64,000 nt of DNA from Uranotaenia lowii (taxonomy: Eukaryota > Arthropoda > Insecta > Diptera > Culicidae), in NCBI RefSeq assembly GCF_029784155.1, contig NW_026598467.1:1-64000 (forward strand), given 5' to 3'. The notes under the pieces were generated by a model that was not told where the DNA came from, ran no database searches, and was given only the letters and a program-made list of their open reading frames with translations. The position numbers and the translations under genes are program-made. Numbering within the stretch: the first letter of the stretch is position 1; every line of letters starts with the position of its first letter. Below are positions 47,440-60,180 of this stretch, one piece after another.

Positions 47440-48230
47440 CGTTGCTATTTCGGCTTAATTAAACTGCCTCCCCCCAAAGCAACGAACGGGTTTCGTCGAG
47501 CCGGCTCAATTTATGAGCTAGTTTTTGCCATAGTAATATGCATGAGGAGGCCTATAACCGGGAAAAAGAAGGGGACACATTTTTAATCAGCACTCCTCCG
47601 CATTATTAGCAGAATTAAATGTCTTCTGAAGACAGCCAACTGAGAGGGGCGGCCCAGCGACAGATCGACTGGGGAAAGGTAGCCGGATTAAGGCATCTCC
47701 AGGGACAGTTCACTGACTTTTGTTTGTGGCTTAATGAAGAAGAAACACGAGCCCGTTCCGTTCCGTTCCGAGGGAATGGAAGTTGCTGCTGGCAGAACCT
47801 GCTGCCTAATGGCTCTGTGTGGATTTACTACTCACTCACTCATATCTTATGCGATGGGGACAAAATCCGGGAACCATTCTCTTCTTGGTGTCCCGTTGAG
47901 TTTATCTTTGCGAGGTAGGAATTTCTGTGTTTGAATGGAGAGGAGTTGGCAGTAGGAGGAGGAAAAATGATAGCATTAAAATGTCTTATTTAATTTCAAT
48001 TTGCCTTAACTGGAAAATGTTTGTGAGAGAAAAATGGCAAACGAACCACCAACCGTTGAGAATGGTGGGAAACTAGATCTTGTTGCTTTTGACCATCCTT
48101 GCGACAAGACAAGACAATGCCAAATCTACAGCTAATTTATCGTTAAATGAAACCGGAGGAAGTGATATTGCAAATGAGTTGAGCTTATTAAACGACCGAG
48201 TAGGATATTCTGGTTCATGAGATGATAATA
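47440..48230. other. Less AT-rich, apparently single-copy island
   Basis: Frames at 47619-47918 (99 codons) and 47734-47934 overlap in different frames and show no domain. No repeats of the window are present. Confidence 0.3.
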
Positions 48231-50089
48231 ATTAAGATCGTAGGCATTTGAATCAATCAAATATTGCAGCAGAAATCATGATCAAAAACTACCGTAATAT
48301 GTTCGATTACGCCAACAAAACCTTATGATAGACATCGAAACTCGTCCATTATAACTTCCATAGGTAAGGTTGTCTCCTGTAGTAGAATTTTGATACATGG
48401 GCCCCGGAAAGGTGATAGATGTGAGTTCAACTCCTACCGAAAGCAAAGGTAAATTTTTATCTCATGGTTTTCAACATCAATTTTCATCTCATCTGTTCCC
48501 GGAAATAATAATTTACGCAGTTGAATTCAAAAGTCATGCCATGCCAGTGATGTGGTAAAAGTAATCGGATTCACAGCATTTAATTGGCTAAATCACGATG
48601 TTAAAACTCGTGCCAGAAGTTTTTGAACATACACCCAAAAAAGAGGTTGCATGGAAGTTGCCGATTGGGGCTAACTCAATGCCAAAAATGTGCTAAAACG
48701 TGCATTGCGACTGTTGCGTGGGATTATAACCCACAGATTGGGTTTCCATTTTGAGCGTGTAGGAAAAAAGCGGTAAACGTCAGATGGAAAAATAACGGTA
48801 TTTTTATTGTATTTCTGGATCTCGTCGCAAAGTGTTTTGTAAACGTTTGAAGTTCTAAGTGCTTTTGCTTTTCTCGAATTTATGGTGGATAATATAAGGT
48901 TTCTGATTTCTCCAAGTAAGTTGAAGCTATAAATAAAGTCGCCTTCAATACTAATTGAATTGTTTTCCAGATTCTAGCGATTTGTTGCTTGAGGTTGGCG
49001 TAGCGCATTCTTGTTGAACATTCCGGTTTCTATAACCAATTATACAATTGGAATATTTGTTAATCTAAACATCTGATCAGATGCTAGGCAATGTATATCT
49101 GGAACGCCGGAACGTAGCACTCGAGTACAGACGAGTTAGGAAAGGGAACTATTTGTAAGTAACTGAATTTGTTTTGTTATACCTCAAATTTCAATAAATA
49201 TGCTTATGCAGTTGAGTCCTGTCGAGGACAGTTTCCCGTCATTAAACGGCATTAATTCAAACTTTCAAGCGAAATCATAATTTTTTCACAGGAATTTTCA
49301 TCCTATTGGAACGGAAAGCGAACATCTAACTCAAAACAAATGTCTTCACTTGTCTTGCCAGTTGCATCGCTTTGCCATGTGTTCTTCACCTGGGTTAGAT
49401 GGAGAACGAGGGTTTATTTTGATAGTTCTTCTGTCACCGTCATTCGTTGAAGCCTAGAAAAATATTGATGAACTTTTCCAAGGAAATACCTATATGTCTG
49501 TTCCTTGGAAAAAGAACACCAAAAGCGTTCGAAACGTCGGGTTGAAAACTGCTTGATTGAAAAGCATGACCGAAAAAAGAAGTACGAACCTTTTCCAGTA
49601 TTGGTATTTGTTGAAACTTACGGTTTCCTATCGCCTCCTCCGGCAGAAAAATGATCGGCTCCGGTAACAACAGTAGAAGATTACTGTTGCCACGAGCAGA
49701 ACCAAAACATTGTTTCTTTTGGTTCCTATTGCTATGTCCAATTTGCAAATGATGATAGCTGAGAACAAAAAGATGGTGATGATGATGACAGTACGAATGT
49801 TTACATCACCACACGGTTAAGCAAGACTACTCAAACTAGGTTCGTGGTAACACAACAGGGTTGCCAGATTTTCTGGTTAGAAGTATCATTTTACCCATTG
49901 AGAAATGAGTACTTTTCCGGTTAGTTTGAGGAATGTGAGAAGTGAAAAGTGACAAATAACTATCGCCAATGTAATGGGTAGTTATTTAAAGACTTGACAA
50001 CCAAATGTGAGTAAAGATAACTCTATTCCACCACTGATACCTGCGTTGAATCTTTCATTTTAACAGATTACAGGGCCAGATAAATACGT
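48231..50089. repeat. Intron with a SINE-like segment near 48628
   Basis: ACACCCAAAAAAGAGGTTGC and CAATGCCAAAAATGTGC at 48628-48690 resemble the left end of the repeat at 37738. GAGTTCAACTCC near 48423 is B-box-like. CAGGGTTGCCAGATTTTC at 49856 resembles a hAT-like end but has no partner. Nothing else is supported. Confidence 0.3.
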
Positions 50090-51280
50090 CCGGATATGGA
50101 AGAAAAGTTAGCTTGAGGTGGATTCCCTCTATGCTTGCGATTGTATTTTATTTGGATTTTTCATATGGAATTTATACATCTTTGGTACCAGAACAACACT
50201 ACTGTACTTCAACAAGGTAACAAATCCTCTCTGGAATGTTTCAATCCAAACGCCGGACGTCGGGTTGTTCTTTGGCGCCGTCGTCGTCGTCGTCTTGAAC
50301 GGCTTACCGGCGACCGGAAAATTCTAAGTAGTAGGTACCTCTAATGCTATGCTAACATAATCAATGGCAACACAAACTATTTATTCTCTAGCTCGGGTGG
50401 TGGTGCGGTTGCTGCATTCCATACATATTTTCCCCGGCAGCCAGGAGGAGTCCAACGACCGAAACCATCCAACCGCGCCATCTATCATTTCCGAGTCGAG
50501 TCAAGTCAAGTCGCGCGGGAAGCCAACTCAACTCGACTTGACTTGGCCGGGTATCGGGGCACTGGGACTTAAGACTAACTAAGAAGAACAGCGATCCATT
50601 CCCACACCGACCACTCGGCCGGATCGTAATAAATCGTCAACATATATTTCATTCGCTTTTCCCCCACGGTTTATTTGTGTTGTTGTTGTTATTGAGTATC
50701 TTTTCTTTCGGGGTTTTAATTCCTTCTGCAAGTAGGTTGTGTAGGACAATGCACCAACTTTATTTTCTTCCACCTTCGTCACCTTTTTTTTTATTTTTCC
50801 TTCTCTCTCGATCGTTCTTCGTGTCGTTGTCAAGCCCTCAAGAAGAAGCAGAACCCAACTTGCTCATGGGTCATTGATATCTTCCGCCGTTCCGTTTTGC
50901 CCTGCTTCTTTCCCTCCCCCCGAGGCCCACAGGCATCCTGTCCCCGGTCGTCTGTAATTCCCGGGTGCGCCGCAGCTGGTCGCTTCTGGTCCCCGAATGA
51001 AAACTATTCCAAACAAACAGGTCAATAACTCGGAAAGAATTTATATTTCCTTTTGTGCCTTTTATGTGAGTAAAACGACAACATAGCTTCGAGCGCGGAG
51101 GCTCGATCGGGATCGGTCCGCAGCCGCGCAGAACATACGGCTTTTTTTATATATAAATTTTTTGCTTCCTCTCTCTCTCTCTGAACTTCTTGGAGACTTC
51201 TCCGGACGACACCGATTAAGAAAGCAGGGAGAAAACATCAAAATAAATTTACAATTTTTGATTAATTTTAACTGTTTAGC
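50090..51280. other. Less AT-rich island with simple repeats
   Basis: It includes a GTC triplet run (about 50277-50293), AAGTCGAG/CTCGACTTGACTTG palindromic patches near 50500-50550, and a CT run at about 51167-51182. Frames of 60-85 codons look like chance. Confidence 0.3.
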
Positions 51281-51289
51281 ATTATAAAC

Positions 51290-52052
51290 TAGGGATACCA
51301 TACGTACTCTTTTAAGAGTACATGTACTCTTTTTCGATCGGGAAATGAGCGTACTCTTCTTTTTGTCAAATTTTGCGAAATGTACTCTTTTTTTGGCGAA
51401 AAGAATTAAATAAAATTTTCTCTTATCAACTATTTTTTTCCGATACATGAAGATTATACATAGATATTCTTATAAATTCAAGAGATCCAACTTTTTATGC
51501 ATTCGATGCATAACATTTCAAATTTGTTTTTTTGTTGAATATTTCAAAGGATAGAAACCTACGGAAGGGATCACGATTACATTAACAATTTCAAACGGGA
51601 TTTTTCGTTCTAAATTTTGAGATGAATCATCCTTCAGGATGAAAATCCCGAGAAAAAAAGTTCTTAATTAGCGCCTTTGAGTATGCAATGAACTCCTGGA
51701 CAGTAGGCAATATTCAAACAACAACTAGCTTAAAAGCATTGTGCACAATTGCACACGAATCAGCAATGATGTTTTTAAAGAATGAAAAAAATACACCTCT
51801 ATAGATTTTTTTTTTAAAATGCAGTTTTTATCAACTTTGGTGTACTTTCGCAGCATAAAATCGAAATCTTTGAATAATCCAACTTAAAATACTGAGCATT
51901 TGTCATGTAAGTCGCATATCTTGTAACAGCTTGGCGTTATTGAATTGGCTTAAAACATCACGTTTTTTTTAATAAATGGCGTTCATCTTTTCAATTTTGA
52001 ATTTTTTTTTCTAAATGTACTCTTTTTGGCGTTGCAGGATATGGTAACCCTA
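51290..52052. mobile_element. hAT-like element, 763 bp, exact 8 bp target duplication
   Basis: TTATAAAC flanks both sides exactly (51282-51289 and 52053-52060). The ends TAGGGATACCATA and TATGGTAACCCTA are inverted repeats with one change. TGTACTCTTTTT motifs recur inside both ends. The 8 bp duplication and TAGGG-type end fit hAT; no transposase is encoded. Confidence 0.85.
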
Positions 52053-52394
52053 TTATAAACGAAATCTTAAACAAAGTTAATCAGAATACAAAATTAGAAA
52101 GATGATGGACGTTATACTGCGAGTCACGTGACGTGACTTGTCAAATTTCACCTCGCCGTGCTGACTTGATAACTCCTACAGGCTAGAAATATAAGCTCCG
52201 ATAAGCTTCGATCGTTCTTCAGAGCTGATCAGAACTAACATTCCTTATCAGAATCGGTTCCAGAATCGGAATTCGGAGTCAGAATGACGAAATCAAATTT
52301 CGCAAGTCGACCCGTATAACAGGCCCCAATATTTCAAAATATGTTAAGAAATTGTTTTTTGAATAAAAACAGAAGATTAATTTAGTTTAAATGG

Positions 52395-54011
52395 CAGGGT
52401 GGCCAGCGAGTTTCCATTTTCAAATTCCCGGTTTTTTTCCGGTTTTCCAGTTTAAGATTTCATGGTTTTCCCTGTTTCAAAATGCGCAAATAAATATGTT
52501 CATCAGGTTTCTGATCAAAAATTAATATTTGTTTATGCAAGTTGAACGTAAAAGTTTGAGAAATCACCTAATTTTTAATCTTAAAACTCAAAGGTTATTC
52601 AAATTACAGTCATTGAAACACGGTAAGAAAATAATTCCAATTGTCCTTACCTAAACCGAAAATTGTTACCTTTTTTCAGTCATTCACACCATCTTCGCTT
52701 ATAAGGGAAAATGCTTCATTTTTATTATTTGCATGAGATAAATTATAGTTTTGATGTATGCAATGTACATAATACTTTTAAAATTTCAAGTTGAAATACT
52801 GAATTTTATTATTGAAATCTTCTGATTAATATTAAGATATTATACTTCTGAAGTTCTTAAAACTTATTCCGATGAACCTTATTCATGATAAGCCAGAAAT
52901 TTTATTTGAGAACCGTCTCATATTGGAAAATGAAAAATGTTTGACATTTAAAAAGATTAGAATACGCTAAACTCTAGATGCTTGAATCTTTTGCTTAGAT
53001 TTTGTTAAATTTATCTAAATTTTAAGCCTGGATTTTCAATCTTATCTCGAAAATGCATGTTTTTATTCGATATTTCAATTTGATTTTTTTTTAAACGAAC
53101 ACAAACACATACAATACACAATGAAAATTTGAAGTATAGTTATGATTAATTTTGTTTCTTTAATAAAGATATTGTAAACTCAATTGGAAATAAAATTTCA
53201 TTGTTAAATTCAAAAAAAAAGTTCCATTAACATTCAAATTTTTGCATCAAATTTATTCGATATTTCAGTGGGACTCTTAACTCCCACAGTTTAGATGGGT
53301 TTGTTAAATTTTTGCTTGTTTTTTCAAGTTTCGTTTCAGCATAACGTGTTTTCTAAAAAAAATGAGCTCCTGATGCAGATTCGAACATCATCAATTCTGG
53401 ACGAGTGTATGATAATTCCAATTATCATACAGATGTAAAGATTAAATTCTAGTTCTCAAGGCGTGGATTCAATCGAATAGAATAGAAATTTTGTAGATTT
53501 TTTCTCAATGCAGATTTTGAAGGAATATTTTGTTCAAGATATTCGCAAAGAAAGAAAGTGCACAACCGATACAAAATTTTAAATTAATTAACGCTTCAAA
53601 TGTTAGCTATCAAGACTTAATGTATTAAAACTTCACAGTTGTGAAATGTTTTTTTAATTTAAAAACATTTTTTATTCACTGAAGTGCTCAATATGCGTGA
53701 TTCTACGATGTTTCTTTGCTCGACAAATGTATACGCTGAGTTCAAAAATCTATCATGAATATAAAATCCCGACAATTCCCCGCTCTTTCCGAATGGCGAA
53801 CAATCCTGAAATAAGTGACTATAGATTGTAGAGTTTCTGTGAAAAGTCACGTCATTATGAAAAGAAGAAATTTAAGGAATTAATATGTTTTTATATGGGG
53901 AAACAAAATCCATTGATAATTTTCCCGGTTTTGATTTGAAATTCCAGGTTTTTCCCGGTTTTCCGGGTCCTATTTCAAATTCTCGGTTTTCCCGGTTCGC
54001 TGGCCACCCTG
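52395..54011. mobile_element. hAT-like element, 1.6 kb, CAGGGTGGCCAGCGA ends
   Basis: CAGGGTGGCCAGCGA at 52395 is matched exactly by TCGCTGGCCACCCTG ending at 54011. AAATGG lies on both outer sides (6 bp shared; an 8 bp duplication would have two changed bases). Inside the ends CCCGGTTTT-type motifs recur. The interior is AT-rich with no transposase. Confidence 0.8.
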
Positions 54012-54136
54012 AAATGGGCATAGACTACTAACAACCTAATAAAAGAAGTCTCAAACAGAGAAAAACATATGGCAACTTTTGTTAAAATACACGTCAGTTT
54101 AGCCATGAATCCAAGCAACTATTTATTTTTTTCTAA

Positions 54137-54301
54137 AGCCTAGTCCACACTAGGCAACATGAACTGCGATTTTTGTTATGAGACGAACTTTGTTGTCTGT
54201 TGTTGTTGTTGGAAACCTGAGACGGTCTCAGTGTCTCCCGAAGAAAATGGGAGACGCTGAGACCGTCTCGAGACGAACCGTCTCCTAGTGTGGACTAGGC
54301 T
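54137..54301. mobile_element. 165 bp MITE with TAA target duplication (PIF/Harbinger-like)
   Basis: AGCCTAGTCCACACTAGG at 54137 is matched by CCTAGTGTGGACTAGGCT at the right end, and TAA flanks both sides. Sub-terminal GAGACGGTCTCAG/CTGAGACCGTCTC make a second nested palindrome. A 3 bp TAA duplication fits PIF/Harbinger-type MITEs. Confidence 0.8.
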
Positions 54302-54304
54302 TAA

Positions 54305-55427
54305 GCGTGAGATATGGTTGATCTAATATCAGAATAGAGTATTTCCTGAGACAGATTGTGGTAGGGTAGCTTTTTGTTTTTGTTTTGAAAAATGTAAACA
54401 CCAACTGGTCGCCATTTTGATCTTTGATGATAACCACTGTTCAATGCTTTCTTTTAAAAACTTCTTTAATTAAAAGCATCAATAAACCTTTATGTCTCAA
54501 CTTGTTATGAATTTACAAATCATTAAATAAAGAATTTATATGCTCCTCACCAAGGTGCGCTTGCAAAACCACTAGAATTGCATTTCCAATTTATGAACGT
54601 TACTATCTGGTCATTGAACATACGTAATGTTGTTGTTATGTTTACCCTACCACGATATGCCGAGAAAATGTAAACATGAGAAATCAGCTGTTCGTCTGAC
54701 AAGTGGGGAAATGCCTTATAGAGAAGCATTTTATCGTGCATTGTGAAATAATCAATGCATCTACATATTTATTTTAGCAATCAACAGTTGAAAAATTATG
54801 CTTTGTTGAGAATGGATTTGATTTAATTCAAAGTGATCAGGATTTTAATCAATTGATTTTTATTAGTGATTTAAATCAAAGTTTCCCAATGAATAAAATA
54901 CCTGAAATTTAGTGAATATGGAATGTTTTTTTCCACGTTTTCAAGCATCCAAGGCTTATTAATTCCCTCGAGAATTTAGAATTGATTTTATTCTTGCTCC
55001 TCGTGGATATTCCGCATGTTGTGATAGACGAAGATGCCGTATGCTTGTCCGCGTAGACAAGGGTAGAGTAGGGGTTTGGATAATGTCCACGTATTACTCA
55101 TTTTAATTCAAAATTTGGCAAGTTGGGATTTCAATCAAATAACCCGATTCCCACACCGACTGACGTCAATTTTGTTTTTCTTTTTTTATAAAATCATCTG
55201 ATTTTTCATGTTTTTTGCTTAAATTTCGACGCTCAACGTTTCCAAAAGTTATGAGTTAGAATTTATTCTATTTGTTTGATCTTTTAATTTCTCTGAACCA
55301 AGAGAAGTGTTTAGTGAATTTCGATAATATTTTTATTCAGTAAAGGAATTGCTCATTTGTTACTGAAATAAACCATTTTAATTTAAAAAAAAACTTCAAA
55401 ATTGTATTCAAACTATAAAATTCGACG
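54305..55427. other. AT-rich intron, nothing assigned
   Basis: No element ends, repeats or frames of interest were seen. Confidence 0.35.
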
Positions 55428-55780
55428 GAGACAGTGGAAAACATAGTAAGTAGTAAGCTTATGAAGGAATTCAACGAAATTTCCCAAGATAATCGTCAAT
55501 CTTTTCGAGTCGTTTGATACAAAGTCGAATCGATGTGGATTTAGTTTGAAAAGCATTGGTCTTTGATAAATGTTAAAAATTCAGAATCATAAATGTTACA
55601 CTTATACACCATTAATAAAGCTGAGTTAAACAACTCAGCTTTTTCACATGATGGAAGAACCTTCGGATGCTAAAATATTTCCCTCAAATGCAATTTATAG
55701 AACAAATCTTTTTTAAATAAAAAAAAACCCGATTTTTTTAAATTTTTATTTGAAAAAAATATTGATTTTTATCCACCCTG
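55428..55780 (-). repeat. Dispersed repeat with AAAGCTGAG hairpin, copy 2
   Basis: This is the inverted partner of 25010-25365: GACAGTGGAAAAC at the left, the palindrome AAAGCTGAGTTAAACAACTC plus AGCTTT near 55617, then CCCTCAAATGCAATTTATAG, and TTGATTTTTATCCACCC at the right. Confidence 0.75.
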
Positions 55781-56083
55781 TTTTGTTGAACTTACCTAAC
55801 AGGATTGCTTATTTGTTTCTAATATTGATGCTGACTGAAAATAATGCTTGTCCAATTTCAAACCCACATCAACTAGAAAGGTGTCTTTTTTTGGGACTTT
55901 CAAAAAGAAAAAATTGGTGTCTCTGAAAATTTGCCATATTGTAGAGAAACTCTCCTCTATCCAGCACACTATTCAGGAAAAAAATCGACCAGGAGGGGGA
56001 GAAAGTCTAGAGAATCTTTTTTATTTTTTTAAGATTTGCAGATTTCCAGCAAAACGAAAATAGCTGGAAACGTCCAGCAATCC

Positions 56084-57436
56084 AAATTTTTGCTGGAAAC
56101 CAGCAATCATTCTCCGTTTTGCTGAATTTCCAGCACTCGATCTTCATTGCTGAAAAACCAGCAATGAATCTGTCAAACTTGGATTTGTTTTTTTATTGCA
56201 AGTTGTTGAGACTGTTTGTATTTTCAACAATGACGGCGTCGGTGTTGCAAGGTAAAAATCTATTTGAAGAATTTTTTAATAACTATAATATTAACTTTTG
56301 TTTTCCTCCATATTTTAGCGATAAAGCCATCATACTTAGGAAGGAGGTTGACGTTCAAGAATTGGAACACATCCTAGCAACCAAAAGTAACGTTTTTCCT
56401 TAAAAATGGAACTCCGAAGTTCTTATTTGGCTGAAAAAATGTTTTACGGGAGCTTTAGGTGACTCTTGTCACGTAAAAGTTACTCAAGAACTTCCATCAC
56501 CTTTTGAAAGGTTAAATTATCGATAACGGAACTTCTAAGCGCTTTTAATGCAACTTCTTTCAAGAAGTTCGATAACGTCCGCTTAACACTTTCTAACGCA
56601 CCGTTAAGTACTTCTAGATGTGTTAAAGAACCTATATGGGAATTATAAGCGAAATGTCGAAAATGTCTGTTAATTTTTTGTCATGGTATTTGTTTATATC
56701 TCTACTTTACTTTTGTTTATATCTATACTCTGCTTTTGTTTATATCCCTACTTATTCAATCATCTCAAATGACATTAACTTTAAATATTAATTATCATAG
56801 TGGCACTTGGCAGTGAACTACCGCTGGTTTGGTCGAGAGGCTGGTGAATTTCATTGCAACCTAGAGAGCAGTGGGTCAATTCTCTAGTCGTAAGCAGCTT
56901 TTGTAATCAAAACCATATAATTAAAATCAATGAGACAGACTATGATAGACCGGCAACCTAGAAATCTGTCAGAGCAATCTGTCAACTGGATTTTTTTTTC
57001 GACGCGTAGAAATTTTTTGACATTCTCTTAGAAGCTGAATAGCATTCTCTTCAGCAACCTAAACAAACTTCAAAGTAGCTTAAGAACTTAAATTTTGGGC
57101 TGATTAACATTCTCTTCAGACAGCAACGATAGCTGATTAAGCTTCTGTTAAACCTTTTTAAGGGAATTCTGGTTGCTTGGGCAGCTGCCACTCCACAACC
57201 GGATTTTTATCAATATTAAATTTCAATAAATTTTAGAAAAATTAACGAAATTTGAAATTTACGGAAATTGAAATAAAAAATCGTATTAGAATCCAAAAAA
57301 ATCCGGTTGTTTTTGAATAAAATTGCTATTTGAAAATTTCTGATTTTCCAGTAATTAATTTTGATGATCGTTTCTTGTAATTTATATTGCTGAAAAACCA
57401 GCAAAATTTTGCTGGTTTCCAGCAATTTAAAATTTG
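56084..57436. mobile_element. Possible TIR element with CTGGAAACCAGCAA ends
   Basis: AAATTTTTGCTGGAAACCAG at about 56084 matches inversely CTGGTTTCCAGCAATTTAAA at 57412-57431, and GCTGAAAAACCAGCAA occurs near both ends (56150 and 57390). The interior includes a tRNA-like stretch (about 56818-56893: TTTGGTCGAGAGGC and GGGTCAATTC) and a 94-codon unrecognised frame. The tandem CCAGCAA motifs make the true ends uncertain. Confidence 0.35.
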
Positions 57437-57526
57437 CTTTGTAATCAGAGTAAACACGGCACAATCAGGGAATTATTTGACTGTTTTAAAAATTTAGAGA
57501 CCGAGGTCGGAAAAGGTTTGTCTATA

Positions 57527-57952
57527 CTAAGGTTGCCAGACTTCCCGGTTTTATCCTGGTTTGTACGAATGTTTAATACAAAATTCGACAAAAGTCCGGT
57601 TCCGCCCGGTTTCCCGGTTTGCTCGGATTTTTTCAGTTTACAAATTTGTCAAACCAAAATAAAAAAAAAAACAAATTGTTTTGTAAAAGTTTTTATTCAT
57701 ACGTCCAAAACGATTTTTTAGGCACGTTTTAAAAAAATAATCATGATGAAAAAAAGTTTTTTTTTTAAGTTTTTTCAATGCTTGATTTGTGTTGAGTTAT
57801 TCTTAGGTTTTGACCAAATTTACCCGGAAATTGCCCGGATTTTCGGTCGACAATTTTAAAGTCAAATGCCCTTAATTTTCCAGGTTTTTAGATGAAATAG
57901 CGCAGATTTGTCCGGCCCGGGTACGTGCTGAAAAAAAATCTGGCAACCTTAG
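57527..57952. mobile_element. hAT-like element, 426 bp, CTAAGGTTGCCAGA ends
   Basis: CTAAGGTTGCCAGA at 57527 is matched by TCTGGCAACCTTAG ending at 57952. TCTATA and TCTATG flank the two sides, a possible partly changed target duplication. CCCGGTTT motifs inside recall the element at 52395. Noncoding. Confidence 0.7.
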
Positions 57953-57958
57953 TCTATG

Positions 57959-59429
57959 CTCAATGTAACGTAGAATATCATAATTTTGCAAATTTCAAGC
58001 ATAGAGTCGAGTAGCGTTTTGCTGAATATAATTTGGCAAACGTTATCGTAATTAAAAAATGAAAAAATATGTTTTACTTAGAAGAGGATATGATCTTAAA
58101 TGATTTTGGAAACTGTTTGATAATTATTTTATGACAAAATCTTCAAATTTTCACATTTTATCTTGTGATTCTATTGAATATTTTCTTCCGTAAATTTTCC
58201 ATATTTTCTCCCCACAAAAGATTGTACAGAAAAAAACACCAGTTGCGGAACTTAAGCCGAGCCTTGCAATTATGATAGTGGCAGCTCACAAGAAAAAAAA
58301 AACTGCAGGAAAAAAACGGAACTCCAAGGGTCCCAAGATCCGTCCATCATCTCAATAACCAGACCACGAAGACATTTGATTCAACGACAGAACAACAACG
58401 GTAGAAGCCTGCTGGAGAAATGCTCCCAAGAAAATGCGGCATCGGCGGCGCGCGTGTAAGAAATATTCCGCAATATAAATAAACAACATGATGCATGGTG
58501 CTTGGTCACCTGGAAGAAAGAAAAAAACAGAGCAAGGGTACAAGTTGAGAACTTCAAGGTACTTCCAACGGCACGGCAAATACCTTCACTCGCAAGTGGA
58601 ATGGCACTGTGAAAAAGAAAAAAAAAACAGATAGGTACCCCCCGAAGCAAGGTGGGAAAAAAATTCTAATGAAAATTCAACACCCATCCCATTAGTGAAA
58701 CAAAAATGCCATGTTGCTGCAAAAATCTGAAACTAACTGTAACCGTTGCGGTGAAATATGTTAATATTTTCCTCTGAAGTGCATGAACCTCTACCTGGAA
58801 TAGCCAGGAGAGGTTGAAAGAATGTTAATTGTATCACTGAAGAATTAAATGACTGGAATCTTACGGCGATAAACGGCATTTTGAGAAAGTCCATGACCAG
58901 GGAAGTGAATTTATATATTAAAAATCGATGTTTACCATTATTCCTAAAGCTCAATCATTGGCAGTTTTCTACCTTCAAACGAGACAAAACAGTTGAACAG
59001 AACAAGTCAAAACAGTCTTCTAGTATTTGGTTGTTTATCAAAAAATGTTCGGTCTAACTGAAACCATTTTTTTTTCAATTCTTTGAAGTTGTTATCATTT
59101 GTTGCCAAGTTTCGTGCTCGGGAGCCAAACAAAATTCTTTTTTTTTTTTTTCAATTCGAATTTAACATTTGCAAACGATAGTTAATATGTAGGTACCTAC
59201 TTTGCAAAAATTCATGATTCAACCGAGTTCCGCAAATGCCTGGTTTTTGGCAACAACAAAAAAAAACTGATAACGAAAGGCAACCAAAATTAAACTTTGA
59301 CGAGAAGCGATTCGTTGCATTCGAAAAATTCCTATTGGTGGTCAGCTGGGCCTAAAAGTCAGCTAAATACAAATTGTTATCGCCCGTTATCATGTTGGTC
59401 AGGGCTAGCAAAAATTAAGAAAAAAAAAG
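57959..59429. other. Unassigned intron sequence
   Basis: A slightly less AT-rich patch at about 58230-58650 holds overlapping minus-strand frames of 75-89 codons with no domains. No element ends were seen. Confidence 0.3.
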
Positions 59430-59620
59430 ATGGAAACCGCATGTAGATGGTGCGCTAAATGCCGCAGTAATGAGCTGGATTTTGGTGGGATTATCTGTGT
59501 TCGTACTGGCCAAATACACCGGAAAGTGGCTGAATGTTTCTCGTCGAAGACCTTTTGCAAAAATAATTGCCGAAACTGATGCACATTGGAGAATTTCACC
59601 CGCAAATAGGGTGAAGACTA
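59430..59620 (+). pseudogene. Possible ZAD zinc-finger N-terminal relic
   Basis: A 49-codon frame starts at 59430: METACRWCAKCRSNELDF, then VAECFSSKTFCKNNCRN and TGA, with CTLENFTRK in the same frame beyond the stop. Insect ZAD domains begin with a CRWC/CRLC pair, contain an ECF/ECT segment, and close with a second Cys pair and an aromatic-Arg helix. The first two features fit and the last is shortened. No C2H2 fingers follow. It could be a decayed gene fragment or chance. Confidence 0.27.
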
Positions 59621-59819
59621 TGAAACTAAAGATTATGCAATATTATCCAAGTCCGTAAATGTCAATAATCAAAGTCTCAGACAAAAAAAAGTTAACAATT
59701 CCAAATTTACTTAAAATGTAAAATGCAAGATGTTATTAAAATCAAATTTTTGAACATTTCAAGGCAAAGTCCCCTGAAAATAAACAGGAATTCGGAAAAA
59801 TCGAAATTTCACTTTGATG

Positions 59820-60180
59820 CCAAATGATTTGTAAATAATGCATGAAAAGTCGATATCTGGTGTTATCTCGAAAAAAATTTTTTTATCAAAAATAGACTTT
59901 AAAATTCTAAAAATCACGCAAGGAGGAACACCAAAAGGAAATCCGGCAAATTGAATTTTTAATTTTTATTCCAAATGACTTAGAAATACATGAAACGTCA
60001 GGATTTGGAGTAATCTCGAAAAAAAATTTTTGGTCAAAAGTCGACTTTCTGGGACTTTTCGGGAAACCGGCCATTTTTCCCAGTTTCAGTCCCAAAAATT
60101 CGATTTTTGGCCAAACCTTTTTTTTTCGAGATAACACCAGATCTTTTTCCATTATAACACAAAAATTTTTTTTTTCATTT
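59820..60180. repeat. Duplicated 150 bp block plus an inverted partial copy
   Basis: CCAAATGATTTGTAAATA to TCAAAAATAGACTTT (59819-59892) is repeated as CCAAATGACTTAGAAATACA to TCAAAAGTCGACTTT (59971-60048). TTTTTTTTCGAGATAACACC near 60119 is an inverted piece of the same block. Confidence 0.6.

Noticed and set aside
49856..49880. hAT-like end CAGGGTTGCCAGA
   Set aside because: No inverted partner or target duplication was found nearby, so no element can be bounded.
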